The position numbers were made by a program, and so were the translations under genes. A stretch of 20,768 nt of DNA. It comes from Betaproteobacteria bacterium TMED156. GTDB taxonomy: Bacteria; Pseudomonadota; Gammaproteobacteria; Burkholderiales; Burkholderiaceae_A. Location: contig NHHF01000086.1 of assembly GCA_002171155.1 (NCBI GenBank), positions 5,176-25,943 on the forward strand. Reading direction: 5' to 3'. The notes beneath the pieces are model-generated. The model did not search any database and was not told the origin of the DNA. It was given only the letters and a program-made list of their open reading frames with translations. Shown here in pieces: positions 10,279 through 17,094 of this stretch; the first letter of the stretch is position 1; each line of letters begins with the position of its first letter.

Positions 10279-10578
10279 AAGTTTTGAAGAGTGATCAACA
10301 AAAATATCAATGAATAAACCTTGTCCTCTACTATCAATCCAATGTTGGTTTTCATATTTGAAATGAAATGCTCCCAGTTCAGAAGCCATCCAAAGTTGTA
10401 TCATTGGTGTTTGAGCATTAAGAATTATTTTTTTTCTTGTCTCAAATTCTACCTCCAATACATTTGCATCACGGTTTACTTCAATTATTAAGTCATGTTT
10501 TTCGTTCCAAGTATCAATAATTGTTTCAATTAGATGAAATGTTTTTTCAATTTCTTTTAAGAATTCAGTATCATTCAT
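10255..10578 (-). CDS. cyaY: Frataxin-like iron-binding protein CyaY
   Basis: Bacterial frataxin homologue: binds iron through acidic surface residues and modulates iron-sulfur cluster assembly by IscS/IscU in the cytosol. Read from the ATG at 10578 it has 107 residues, the family's size, and starts MNDTEFLKEIEKTF, which aligns with the first helix of known CyaY. The beta-sheet region (DANVLEVEFETRKKIILNAQTP, with the Q-x-W of IQLWMAS) and the invariant tryptophan and arginine of QHWIDSR are present. A TTG seven codons upstream (10599) keeps the frame open, but the ATG fits the family better. No clear ribosome site is seen. The 3' end overlaps the mrcA stop region by 24 bp, tail to tail. The gene is the opposite-strand neighbour of lptM/lysA, an arrangement familiar from gamma- and betaproteobacteria. 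Confidence 0.9.
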   Translation of the reverse strand: MNDTEFLKEIEKTFHLIETIIDTWNEKHDLIIEVNRDANVLEVEFETRKKIILNAQTPMIQLWMASELGAFHFKYENQHWIDSRGQGLFIDIFVDHSSKLSKILFDI

Positions 10579-10638
10579 GATCAATTTATATAGAATCAAT
10601 ATTAGACAATTTTTTTAATAAATAACTTTGATCATACA

Positions 10639-10794
10639 TTGAAAAATTTTCCATTTTTTTTTATCTTTTGTGCATTAATTTTTATTCTGCCTGCATGTGG
10701 ACAAAAAGGACCTTTACTTTTGCCAGAAAAACAATTTTTTGTTACTGATAATGAAAATAATGAAAAGAAAAAAACAGACCCTCAAGGAAACTAA
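10639..10794 (+). CDS. lptM: LptM-type small outer-membrane lipoprotein (YifL family)
   Basis: A 51-residue open frame in the cyaY-lysA gap. From a TTG start it reads a lysine-containing N-terminus, a hydrophobic signal segment (FPFFFIFCALIFIL), a lipobox LPAC with the lipidated C20, and then GQKGPLLLP. The CGQKGPLYLP-like sequence after the lipobox is the hallmark of the YifL/LptM family, which lies upstream of lysA in many proteobacteria. In E. coli LptM associates with the LptD/LptE translocon and helps its correct disulfide maturation. The remaining tail is hydrophilic and rich in N, E and K. There is no ATG in the frame before the signal segment, so TTG is the likely start. It ends 14 bp before lysA and is probably co-transcribed with it. 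Confidence 0.85.
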   Translation: MKNFPFFFIFCALIFILPACGQKGPLLLPEKQFFVTDNENNEKKKTDPQGN

Positions 10795-10808
10795 CAGTTA
10801 ATTAAAAC

Positions 10809-12113
10809 ATGGCTGAGAACCAAAAGGTATTACCCTACCCTTATAATTTTAGCAATGGTAAATTGTTTTGTGAAAGTGTTGAATTAGAACAATTGGCAAA
10901 AAAATTTGGTACACCTTTGTTTGTATATTCGGAGAGAGCAATTGCTGATTCTTTTTTAGAAATAAAAAAATCCGTTCAAAATTGGCCGGTAGAAGTATGT
11001 TATGCAGTTAAAGCCAATTCTAATTTGGAAATTTTAAAAATCCTTGGAAATTATGGTGCAGGATTTGATGTAGTTTCCAAAGGCGAACTTTTGAGAGTAC
11101 TAAAAGTAATTAAAAAACCCTGCAAAATAGTTTTCTCAGGTGTAGGTAAGTCCGAAGAGGAAATGTCTCTTGCGATAAATTCAGAAATTTTTTGTATAAA
11201 TGTTGAGAGCATTTCTGAGTTGGTTACTCTGAATAATATAGCAAATAAACTTGACAAAATTGCTCCTATTTCAATCAGAGTTAATCCTGATATAAGTGCC
11301 AACACCCATCCATATATTTCCACAGGGTTGAAAGAAAATAAGTTTGGTCTATCGATTACTCAAGCTAAGAAAGCATATGAAATCGCTTCAACTCTTGAAA
11401 ATTTAAAAATTGTTGGAGTTGACTGTCATATTGGATCTCAGATTACTGAAACAGCTCCATTCATCGAGAGTACAAAAAGGATCTTAAAATTCATTGATAA
11501 TGTTAAAGAAATTCCAAAAACTAATTTGCACATTGATCTTGGTGGTGGTTTAGGGATTTGTTATAAAGATGAAAAACTTCCAAATACGAAACAGTTTTTT
11601 TCTTCAATTCTTGAAAGTATTAAATTGTGGAGTATTGAAAAAAATCACAATATGCCAAAAATTATTTTTGAATTAGGTAGGTCTATTGTTGGTCCAGCTG
11701 GAGTTCTATTATGCAAAGTTCTAACATTGAAACATGGCGATGAAAATAACAAAAAAAACTTTGTTATTGTCGATGCGGCAATGAATGATTTACTAAGACC
11801 CTCCCTATACAAGGCTTACCATGAAATCTTTCCTATTTCAAACCTTAAGAACTCTCAAACTACCGAAAAATGGGATATTGTTGGACCAATTTGCGAATCC
11901 GGAGACTGGTTGGGTAAAGATAGAAGAATTAAAACCTGTGAAGGAGAATATTTGGGAATTGCTTCTGTAGGAGCATATGCATCTTCGATGTCTTCAAATT
12001 ATAACAGCAGGGTAAAACCAGCCGAATTGGTTATAAGGAAATCTGGAAATGTTGATTTGATTAGAAAAAGAGAATCATTTGAAGATTTAATTTCTAATGA
12101 AATTGTTGACTAA
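10809..12113 (+). CDS. lysA: Diaminopimelate decarboxylase
   Basis: Last step of lysine synthesis: PLP-dependent decarboxylation of meso-diaminopimelate, cytosolic. 434 residues, fold III alanine-racemase-like barrel plus C-terminal beta domain. PLP is expected on K68 (CYAVKANSN). H207 (CHIGSQI) packs on the cofactor ring, the glycine loop GGGLG at 245-249 binds its phosphate, and C362 of CESGDWLG is the partner-subunit active-site cysteine. The ELGRSIVGPAG motif is also present. The ATG at 10809 gives the family N-terminus; the best purine stretch (AAGGAAA) overlaps the end of lptM, about 20 bases upstream, so translation may be coupled to it. The stop overlaps the msrP stop on the other strand by four bases. 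Confidence 0.97.
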   Translation: MAENQKVLPYPYNFSNGKLFCESVELEQLAKKFGTPLFVYSERAIADSFLEIKKSVQNWPVEVCYAVKANSNLEILKILGNYGAGFDVVSKGELLRVLKVIKKPCKIVFSGVGKSEEEMSLAINSEIFCINVESISELVTLNNIANKLDKIAPISIRVNPDISANTHPYISTGLKENKFGLSITQAKKAYEIASTLENLKIVGVDCHIGSQITETAPFIESTKRILKFIDNVKEIPKTNLHIDLGGGLGICYKDEKLPNTKQFFSSILESIKLWSIEKNHNMPKIIFELGRSIVGPAGVLLCKVLTLKHGDENNKKNFVIVDAAMNDLLRPSLYKAYHEIFPISNLKNSQTTEKWDIVGPICESGDWLGKDRRIKTCEGEYLGIASVGAYASSMSSNYNSRVKPAELVIRKSGNVDLIRKRESFEDLISNEIVD

Positions 12114-13084
12114 AAAAACTTACTTAAATCCATACCGTTATATAAATGTGAAACGTGCTCAGCATAACCATTGAAAAGCAAAGTTTGATGCCTCTTTGCA
12201 AATATTCCTCCCTCACCTATTCTTCTTTCAGTTTTCTGTGACCATCTTCGGTGAGGAACATTTGGGTTTACATTAGAAAAAAAACCGTATTCTGAAGGAG
12301 CCGAATTAACCCAACTTGTGAGAGGCATTTTTTCGCGAAAAATAATTTTTACTATTGATTTAGGACTCTTAAAACCGTATTTCCAGGGAACTACAATTCT
12401 TACCGGAGCCCCATTTTGCTCGGGCAAGCGCTTTCCATATAGTCCAAAAGTCATCAAGGTTAGAGGGTGGAATGCCTCATCTATTCTGAGGGCTTCTCTA
12501 TATGGCCAGTTTAACACAGGCCTAAACCCACCGACACTTGGCATCATCTTTGGGTCGGCAAGTGTGACAAACTCGACGAATTTTGCAGAGCCAAGAGGTT
12601 CAACAATTTTAAGGATTTTTTTTAGGGAATAGCCGATCCATGGTATGACCATTGACCAACCCTCAACGCATCTCAATCTGTAGACTCTCTCTTCCATGAA
12701 GGAGATTTTAAATAACTGTTCAATACCTATTTTCTTTGGCTTTACAACCAAACCCTCAATGTCTACTGTCCACGGAGTTACTTTTAAAAGTTTTGGAGCA
12801 TACCTGCTGGGATCTGACTTTTTTGTTCCAAATTCGTAAAAATTATTATAAGAGGTTACATCTTCAAATTTAGTAAGAGGATTAATTTTAAAGTCAGTCT
12901 TTCTATGTAGAATATTTTTTTTGCGAGTATTGCTAATTTCCTCACCAAAGGCTAGAGGTGTGTTAAAACTTAAAGAAAAAATTGCACCTTTTTTTAATAA
13001 TTCCCTTCTTTTTCGAAATAAGTTTTCATCAGTTACTTCTTTGTAAAGCTTATTTCCAGAATAATTAGACTTTAAATTACTCAC
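12110..13084 (-). CDS. msrP: Protein-methionine-sulfoxide reductase catalytic subunit MsrP (YedY)
   Basis: Periplasmic molybdopterin enzyme of the sulfite-oxidase fold that reduces methionine sulfoxide in oxidised envelope proteins. 324 residues. A twin-arginine signal is visible (RKRRELLKKGAIFSLSF, R26-R27), consistent with folded export. The molybdenum-ligating cysteine is C139 in YRLRCVEGWSMVIPWIGYSL, and the family blocks SYNNFYEFG, NGAPVRIVVPWKYGFKSPKSIV and TLLFNGYAEHVSHLYNGMDL match E. coli MsrP almost word for word. The start is a GTG at 13084, nine bases after the cytochrome c4 stop, with no strong ribosome site; translational coupling is likely. The haem-binding membrane partner MsrQ, normally adjacent, is missing here: the next gene is the convergent lysA. 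The electron donor is therefore either encoded elsewhere or different. Confidence 0.95.
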   Translation of the reverse strand: MSNLKSNYSGNKLYKEVTDENLFRKRRELLKKGAIFSLSFNTPLAFGEEISNTRKKNILHRKTDFKINPLTKFEDVTSYNNFYEFGTKKSDPSRYAPKLLKVTPWTVDIEGLVVKPKKIGIEQLFKISFMEERVYRLRCVEGWSMVIPWIGYSLKKILKIVEPLGSAKFVEFVTLADPKMMPSVGGFRPVLNWPYREALRIDEAFHPLTLMTFGLYGKRLPEQNGAPVRIVVPWKYGFKSPKSIVKIIFREKMPLTSWVNSAPSEYGFFSNVNPNVPHRRWSQKTERRIGEGGIFAKRHQTLLFNGYAEHVSHLYNGMDLSKFF

Positions 13085-13093
13085 AAATAAAAC

Positions 13094-13837
13094 TCATCTA
13101 AGGCCAGCTAAGTACTCTGAGATAGCATCTATTTGTTTCTCTGACATGCGATGAGAGATTGTCATCATTTGTTTACTGTTAGCTCTAATTCCCTTCTTGA
13201 ATGCTAATAAAGTTGATTTTGTATATTCAGCATATTGTCCTGCAAGACGAGGATATTGATCAGGGATCCCAACACCTTTGGGACCATGGCAAGAAGAGCA
13301 TGCAGGGATTCCATTTTTAGAATCTCCACCTTTGTAAAGTAATTCTCCAGATAAAGCTAGATCTTTATCAGAAGCATATGATGGAATTATTTTCTGATTA
13401 CTGTAATATGCTGCTAAATCAGCAATGTCACCGTCATTAAGTGTTGAAGCAAATCCTAGCATCACAGCATTTTCCCTCATAGCCTTTTTAGATCCTTCCT
13501 TGACTTGGAAATTGTGGAGTTGTTTTTTTAAATAAGCAGAGTGTTGCCCAGCTAATATTGGATTAGTTGGAATTTTGCTGTTGCCGTCTGAGGCGTGACA
13601 GGCAGAACAAATCTGTCCAGCAACTATCTTCCCTTTATCAGCATTTCCAATATATACCTTTTCTGGCATAATCTCCTGACTTTTTACAGAGAAGTTCGTA
13701 AAAAAGGAAAACAAAATTAGCATTTTAAAAAAAAGCAATAGTAGTTCTTTAGATGAAATTAACTTTAGTCTTGAAAAAAAAATTTCCAGACTGAGGTTTG
13801 AATAGAATTTATCCTTGATAAACGATGTTAAATTCAT
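13094..13837 (-). CDS. Dihaem cytochrome c4
   Basis: Periplasmic electron carrier, in relatives linked to terminal oxidases (cbb3 or similar). 247 residues with two class I cytochrome c domains in tandem: C77-S-A-C80-H81 and C180-S-S-C183-H184. Candidate axial methionines follow each haem motif (M126 in AVMLGFA; M224/M225 in KQMMTISH). The characteristic repeated NPILAGQHSAYLKKQL / PRLAGQYAEYTKSTL segments are clear. The N-terminus is long: about 30 polar/basic residues before the hydrophobic stretch at 32-50, then a plausible signal-peptidase site V51-K-S53. The ATG at 13837 has an AAGGA ribosome site 8 bases upstream, which supports this long start, although M39 is an alternative. It is transcribed with msrP. 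The resB/ccsB cytochrome-maturation genes I would expect next to it are absent. Confidence 0.92.
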   Translation of the reverse strand: MNLTSFIKDKFYSNLSLEIFFSRLKLISSKELLLLFFKMLILFSFFTNFSVKSQEIMPEKVYIGNADKGKIVAGQICSACHASDGNSKIPTNPILAGQHSAYLKKQLHNFQVKEGSKKAMRENAVMLGFASTLNDGDIADLAAYYSNQKIIPSYASDKDLALSGELLYKGGDSKNGIPACSSCHGPKGVGIPDQYPRLAGQYAEYTKSTLLAFKKGIRANSKQMMTISHRMSEKQIDAISEYLAGLR

Positions 13838-13844
13838 TACAAAA

Positions 13845-13863
13845 TCCTTTTTTTTCTAATATA
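13845..13863 (-). promoter_or_regulatory. Candidate -10 box and ribosome site of the cytochrome c4-msrP unit
   Basis: On the minus strand, TATATT (13863-13858) matches five of six positions of the -10 consensus. It lies 16 bases downstream of TTGTTA (13885-13880), the left edge of the dyad in this gap. Transcription would start near 13851, giving a leader of about 14 bases that still contains the AAGGA ribosome site (13849-13845). Confidence 0.45.
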
Positions 13864-13878
13864 GATTTATACATTGCT

Positions 13879-13902
13879 TTAACAAAATTCGAATATTGTT
13901 AA
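13879..13902. promoter_or_regulatory. 24-bp palindrome, probable operator between cytochrome c4 and engB
   Basis: The sequence is a dyad with half-sites TTAACAAAATTC and GAATATTGTTAA, which pair at 11 of 12 positions around the centre ATTC|GAAT with no loop. A contiguous palindrome without a spacer fits a dimeric regulator site better than a transcription terminator. Its two edges supply the TTGTTA -35 boxes of the leftward and rightward promoter candidates. I do not recognise the motif as that of a known regulator. Confidence 0.45.
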
Positions 13903-13923
13903 TATAACCTTACTAAATATTAC
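13896..13923 (+). promoter_or_regulatory. Candidate promoter of engB-hemB
   Basis: TTGTTA (13896-13901) matches four of six -35 positions. A 16-base spacer leads to TATTAC (13918-13923), which matches four of six -10 positions. Transcription would start near 13930, giving a leader of about 30 bases made of the 9-bp repeats. The -35 box lies inside the right half of the dyad, so a bound protein would be expected to affect it. Confidence 0.35.
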
Positions 13924-13929
13924 AAAATA

Positions 13930-13965
13930 TAGATATTATAGACATAATAGACATTATAGATGACT
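13930..13965 (+). repeat. 9-bp tandem repeat running into the engB start
   Basis: Four adjacent imperfect units: TAGATATTA, TAGACATAA, TAGACATTA, TAGATGACT. Because the period is 9, every unit opens with a TAG in the engB frame; the last TAG (13957-13959) directly abuts the ATG at 13960. This fixes the engB start as no earlier than 13960. No Shine-Dalgarno sequence lies in the repeats. Confidence 0.7.
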
Positions 13966-14613
13966 AAGCATAAAGCAAAAAGGGCTATAAGCGTTCTACA
14001 TGATGTTTCGTTTTTGAAAAGTGCAACTAATGAAACAAATTTCCCACCAGCCACAGTTCCAGAAATTGCTATTATTGGGAGGTCAAATGCCGGGAAAAGT
14101 TCCATTTTAAACACTATATGTGGCAGAAAGAAGCTTGCTCTTGTGTCCAAAACTCCAGGAAAAACACAACTAATAAATTTTTTTTCAATCAAACACAATC
14201 AAATTGAAGTTGCGAGGATAGTTGACTTGCCTGGATACGGTTATGCTAGGGTAAATAAGTCTACCAAGTCGTTTTGGAATAAAGAATTACTTAAATTTTT
14301 AAAAAAAAGAGAAAATTTAATTGGCATTATCTTAGTCACAGATATTAGACATGCACTAGGTAAGCTCGATAAAAAAATTTTTTTTAGTTTAGATAGAAGC
14401 AAAATTTTTTATCACGTTTTATTCAACAAGTCTGATAAGTTAAATAAAAGCGAACAAAAAAAAAATATACTCTCAGCACTTACTAGTTTTTTTTTAGTTT
14501 TGCCTAAATACAAGGAAAAAATTAGCCAATCTATGTTTTCAGCAGTAAAAAAAGAAGGCGCCGAAGAGCTTTTGCTTAAATTAGAATTGTGGCTTGATTC
14601 AAACTCGAATTAA
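13960..14613 (+). CDS. engB: Ribosome-biogenesis GTPase EngB/YsxC (YihA)
   Basis: TRAFAC-class GTPase needed for late assembly of the 50S subunit and, in many bacteria, essential. 217 residues. G motifs in order: G1 GRSNAGKSS at 40-48, G2 region TPGKT at 65-69, G3 DLPGYGYA at 89-96, G4 NKSD at 156-159 (often TKxD in this family) and G5 SA at 194-195. The start is the ATG at 13960, set by an in-frame TAG immediately before it; no ribosome site is visible, and the leader consists of AU-rich 9-bp repeats. It is divergent from cytochrome c4, a pairing I recall from other beta- and gammaproteobacteria, and is followed 49 bp later by hemB on the same strand. Confidence 0.96.
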   Translation: MTKHKAKRAISVLHDVSFLKSATNETNFPPATVPEIAIIGRSNAGKSSILNTICGRKKLALVSKTPGKTQLINFFSIKHNQIEVARIVDLPGYGYARVNKSTKSFWNKELLKFLKKRENLIGIILVTDIRHALGKLDKKIFFSLDRSKIFYHVLFNKSDKLNKSEQKKNILSALTSFFLVLPKYKEKISQSMFSAVKKEGAEELLLKLELWLDSNSN

Positions 14614-14662
14614 TTTAAACTAAAAAATATTAACTAACTGAAAACGTCAGAGTATATTAATT

Positions 14663-15658
14663 TTGAAAAAATTTCCCTTTTCTAGACCAAGAAGAAACAG
14701 ACTGCACGATTGGAGTAGAAGATTAACATCTGAATGCACAATTTCTGTTGGTGATCTCATACTACCTTTTTTCTTAGTTGATGGAAGCAACAAAAAACAG
14801 GCAATTAAGTCAATGCCTGGAATTTATCGATATTCGCTTGATAACTTGCTCAAAGAAATTGAGAAAGTAGCTAAAAAAAATATACCTGCAATTGCCTTGT
14901 TCCCTAATATTGAAAATATTTTAAAAACTCCAGATGGCTCTGAAGCTCTAAATTATGATGGAATTATTCCTAAAGCAATTTATAAAATTAAAAAAGAGTT
15001 CCCTGATCTTGGTTTAATGACAGATATTGCTCTTGATCCATATACATCTCATGGGCAAGACGGAATCATAAACGACATGGGTTATGTTCTTAACGACGAA
15101 ACAGTAAAAATTTTAAAAAAACAGGCTCTCCTTCACGCTGAAATGGGTGCTGATATAGTTGCCCCCTCAGACATGATGGACGGCAGAATAGGAGTTATTA
15201 GAGAAGCTCTAGAGGAAAACAAAAATACGCTAACGAAAATAATGGCATACTCAGCAAAATATTCCTCAAATTTTTATAATCCATTTAGAGAAGCAGTTGG
15301 TTCCTCTGCAAATTTAGGTAAATTTGATAAGCAGAGTTACCAAATGAATCCAGCTAATTCAGATGAGGCTCTCATTGAAGTTGGTCTTGATATCAATGAG
15401 GGAGCAGATATGTTAATGATCAAACCTGGTTTACCTTATTTGGACATCATACACATAATAAAAAAACAATTTAAAATGCCAACATTTGCATATCAAGTAA
15501 GTGGAGAATATTCAATGATTAAATCCGCATCAATTAATGGGTTTTTGGATGAGAAGAAAATAGTCTTAGAAACTTTGATTTCATTCAAAAGAGCAGGATG
15601 TGATGGTGTTTTAACTTATTTTGCATTATCGGCAGCCGACTGGATAAAAGATAATTAA
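14663..15658 (+). CDS. hemB: Delta-aminolevulinic acid dehydratase (porphobilinogen synthase)
   Basis: Condenses two 5-aminolevulinates to porphobilinogen, the first common tetrapyrrole step; cytosolic. 331 residues. The two Schiff-base lysines are K199 (SAKYSSNFYNPFREAVGS) and K254 (MIKPGLPYLD). The metal-site segment reads DIALDPYTSHGQDGI, with A123, D125 and D133 where zinc enzymes have three cysteines, so this is the aspartate-rich, Mg/K-type enzyme, as in Pseudomonas. The TTG at 14663 gives the family N-terminus (FSRPRRNR) and there is no suitable ATG upstream. The product supplies haem, which the nearby cytochrome c4 needs. The 49-bp gap after engB holds no clear promoter or terminator. 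Confidence 0.97.
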   Translation: MKKFPFSRPRRNRLHDWSRRLTSECTISVGDLILPFFLVDGSNKKQAIKSMPGIYRYSLDNLLKEIEKVAKKNIPAIALFPNIENILKTPDGSEALNYDGIIPKAIYKIKKEFPDLGLMTDIALDPYTSHGQDGIINDMGYVLNDETVKILKKQALLHAEMGADIVAPSDMMDGRIGVIREALEENKNTLTKIMAYSAKYSSNFYNPFREAVGSSANLGKFDKQSYQMNPANSDEALIEVGLDINEGADMLMIKPGLPYLDIIHIIKKQFKMPTFAYQVSGEYSMIKSASINGFLDEKKIVLETLISFKRAGCDGVLTYFALSAADWIKDN

Positions 15659-15690
15659 ATTAAACTAAATTAAATTACTTAAGGATTGTT

Positions 15691-16065
15691 TTACTCTTCA
15701 CTGTTTTGAGGCCTATCAACTAGTTCCATAAGGGCCATCGGAGCTGCATCTCCAGATCTGAGACCATTTTTGTAAATTCTGCAATATCCTCCTGGTCTTT
15801 TCGCATATCTAGGTCCGAGTTCGCTAAATAATTTGCTGACCATTGCTCTGTCTCGTAATTTCGAAAAAACCAATCTTCTGTTAGAAACGCTAGGAGTTTT
15901 GCTAAGAGTTATTAGAGGTTCAACAACTTTTCTTAATTCTTTAGCTTTCGGCAATGTAGTTTTGATTCTCTCATGAAAGATTAGTGAGTTTGCTAAATTT
16001 CGGAACATCGCTAGTCTATGACTAGAAGTTCTGTTTAATTTTCTTAACCCATGACGATGTCTCAT
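15691..16065 (-). CDS. rplQ: 50S ribosomal protein L17
   Basis: Large-subunit protein near the exit-tunnel side of the ribosome. 124 residues, with the family opening [17 protein letters not shown], the [16 protein letters not shown] segment and the GGYCRIYK motif. It is last in the alpha operon, 13 bp after rpoA, with a GGAG ribosome site before the ATG. The acidic tail (RPQNSEE) ends 32 bp from the convergent hemB stop. That 32-bp gap is A+T-only repeats with no recognisable hairpin, so operon termination is not obvious from sequence. Confidence 0.98.
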   Translation of the reverse strand: MRHRHGLRKLNRTSSHRLAMFRNLANSLIFHERIKTTLPKAKELRKVVEPLITLSKTPSVSNRRLVFSKLRDRAMVSKLFSELGPRYAKRPGGYCRIYKNGLRSGDAAPMALMELVDRPQNSEE

Positions 16066-16078
16066 TTAAATACTCCGG

Positions 16079-17053
16079 TCAGTGTTCAAATCCTGTTGGC
16101 GGCCAACTTTCTAGTTTCATTCCTAATGTTAAACCTTTCGTTGCCAAAACTTCTTTGATTTCATTTAATGATTTTCTTCCAAGATTTGGTGTTTTAAGTA
16201 ACTCGTTTTCTGACCTTTGAATAAGATCTCCAATGTAATAGATGCTTTCAGCCTTTAAACAGTTTGCAGATCTTACAGTTAGTTCAAGATCATCAACTGG
16301 TCTAAGTAAAGTTGGATCGAACTGTTGGCCTTTAGGCTGTTCATCCTCAGGTTCGCCTTTATCCAAAGCAGCAAAAACGCTCAATTGCTCTACCAAAATT
16401 CTTGCCGCTTGTCTTACAGCATCTTCAGGACTTATAACACCGTTAGTTTCGACCTCCATAACAAGTTTATCTAGATCAGTCCTTTGCTCAACTCTTGCAT
16501 TCTCAACCAAGTAACTTACTCTTTTAACAGGAGAAAAAGAAGCATCTATAACCACTTTTCCAATAGTTTTTGATTCCTCATCTTCAAATTTACGAAAATT
16601 TCCAGGAACGTATCCTCTTCCTTTTTGGACCCTTATCTGAACATCTAGTGATGCTTCTTTTGATAAACGAGCAACTACGTGATCAGGGTTGACAACTTGA
16701 ACATCATGCGGAATCTCAAAATCACCTATTATAAAATCCCCAGGACCTTCCTTATTTACCTCAAGTAAAACGTCGTCTCTTCCCTCAAGCAAAAAAACTG
16801 CCTCTTTAAGGTTTAACAAAATATCTACTACGTCCTCTTGAACTCCTTCAATTGTAGAATATTCATGAAGAACTCCTCCAATTTGAACCTCAGTAACAGC
16901 GTATCCCTCCATAGATGAAAGTAAAACTCTGCGAAGAGCATTTCCTAGCGTATGGCCATATCCTCTTTCAAACGGTTCCATTACAACCTTAGCTACATTC
17001 TCACTCAGATTTTCAACATCTATAATCCGGGGTTTTAACAATTGGTTTTGCAT
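16079..17053 (-). CDS. rpoA: DNA-directed RNA polymerase subunit alpha
   Basis: Dimerises to nucleate RNA polymerase assembly (N-terminal domain, about 1-230) and contacts UP-elements and activators (C-terminal domain, about 245-315), joined by a charged linker rich in E, D and Q. 324 residues, close to the 329 of E. coli. Visible: [21 protein letters not shown] in the N-domain, and [12 protein letters not shown] in the C-domain, where R261 corresponds to the DNA-contacting R265 of E. coli. The ATG has an AAGGAC ribosome site. It lies between rpsD (41 bp) and rplQ (13 bp), the standard alpha-operon order. Confidence 0.99.
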   Translation of the reverse strand: MQNQLLKPRIIDVENLSENVAKVVMEPFERGYGHTLGNALRRVLLSSMEGYAVTEVQIGGVLHEYSTIEGVQEDVVDILLNLKEAVFLLEGRDDVLLEVNKEGPGDFIIGDFEIPHDVQVVNPDHVVARLSKEASLDVQIRVQKGRGYVPGNFRKFEDEESKTIGKVVIDASFSPVKRVSYLVENARVEQRTDLDKLVMEVETNGVISPEDAVRQAARILVEQLSVFAALDKGEPEDEQPKGQQFDPTLLRPVDDLELTVRSANCLKAESIYYIGDLIQRSENELLKTPNLGRKSLNEIKEVLATKGLTLGMKLESWPPTGFEH

Positions 17054-17094
17054 AAAAACATGTCCTTAATTCTTAATAATTTACCTACAGTAAC

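Noticed and set aside
10579..10599. Seven extra codons from a TTG at the cyaY 5' end
   Set aside because: The ATG at 10578 gives the conserved MNDTEF start and the usual family length; the upstream residues have no counterpart in known CyaY.
10576..10636. Paired TGATCA-type sequences flanking the cyaY/lptM gap, reminiscent of an FNR-like half-site arrangement
   Set aside because: The two copies are about 50 bp apart, one lies across the cyaY start codon, and six-base matches are common in sequence this AT-rich; no proper spaced dyad is present.
12318..12632. A 104-codon plus-strand frame inside msrP
   Set aside because: It lies opposite the most conserved part of MsrP, and its composition is explained by the codons of the opposite strand.
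14638..14650. CTGA-AAACG-TCAG hairpin between engB and hemB as a terminator
   Set aside because: The stem is only four base pairs and is not followed by a clean T run; the genes more likely share a transcript.
15652..15677. AT-rich repeats (AAATTAAA units) after hemB as a terminator or regulatory repeat
   Set aside because: They contain only A, T and one C, form no stable stem and are probably low-complexity drift.
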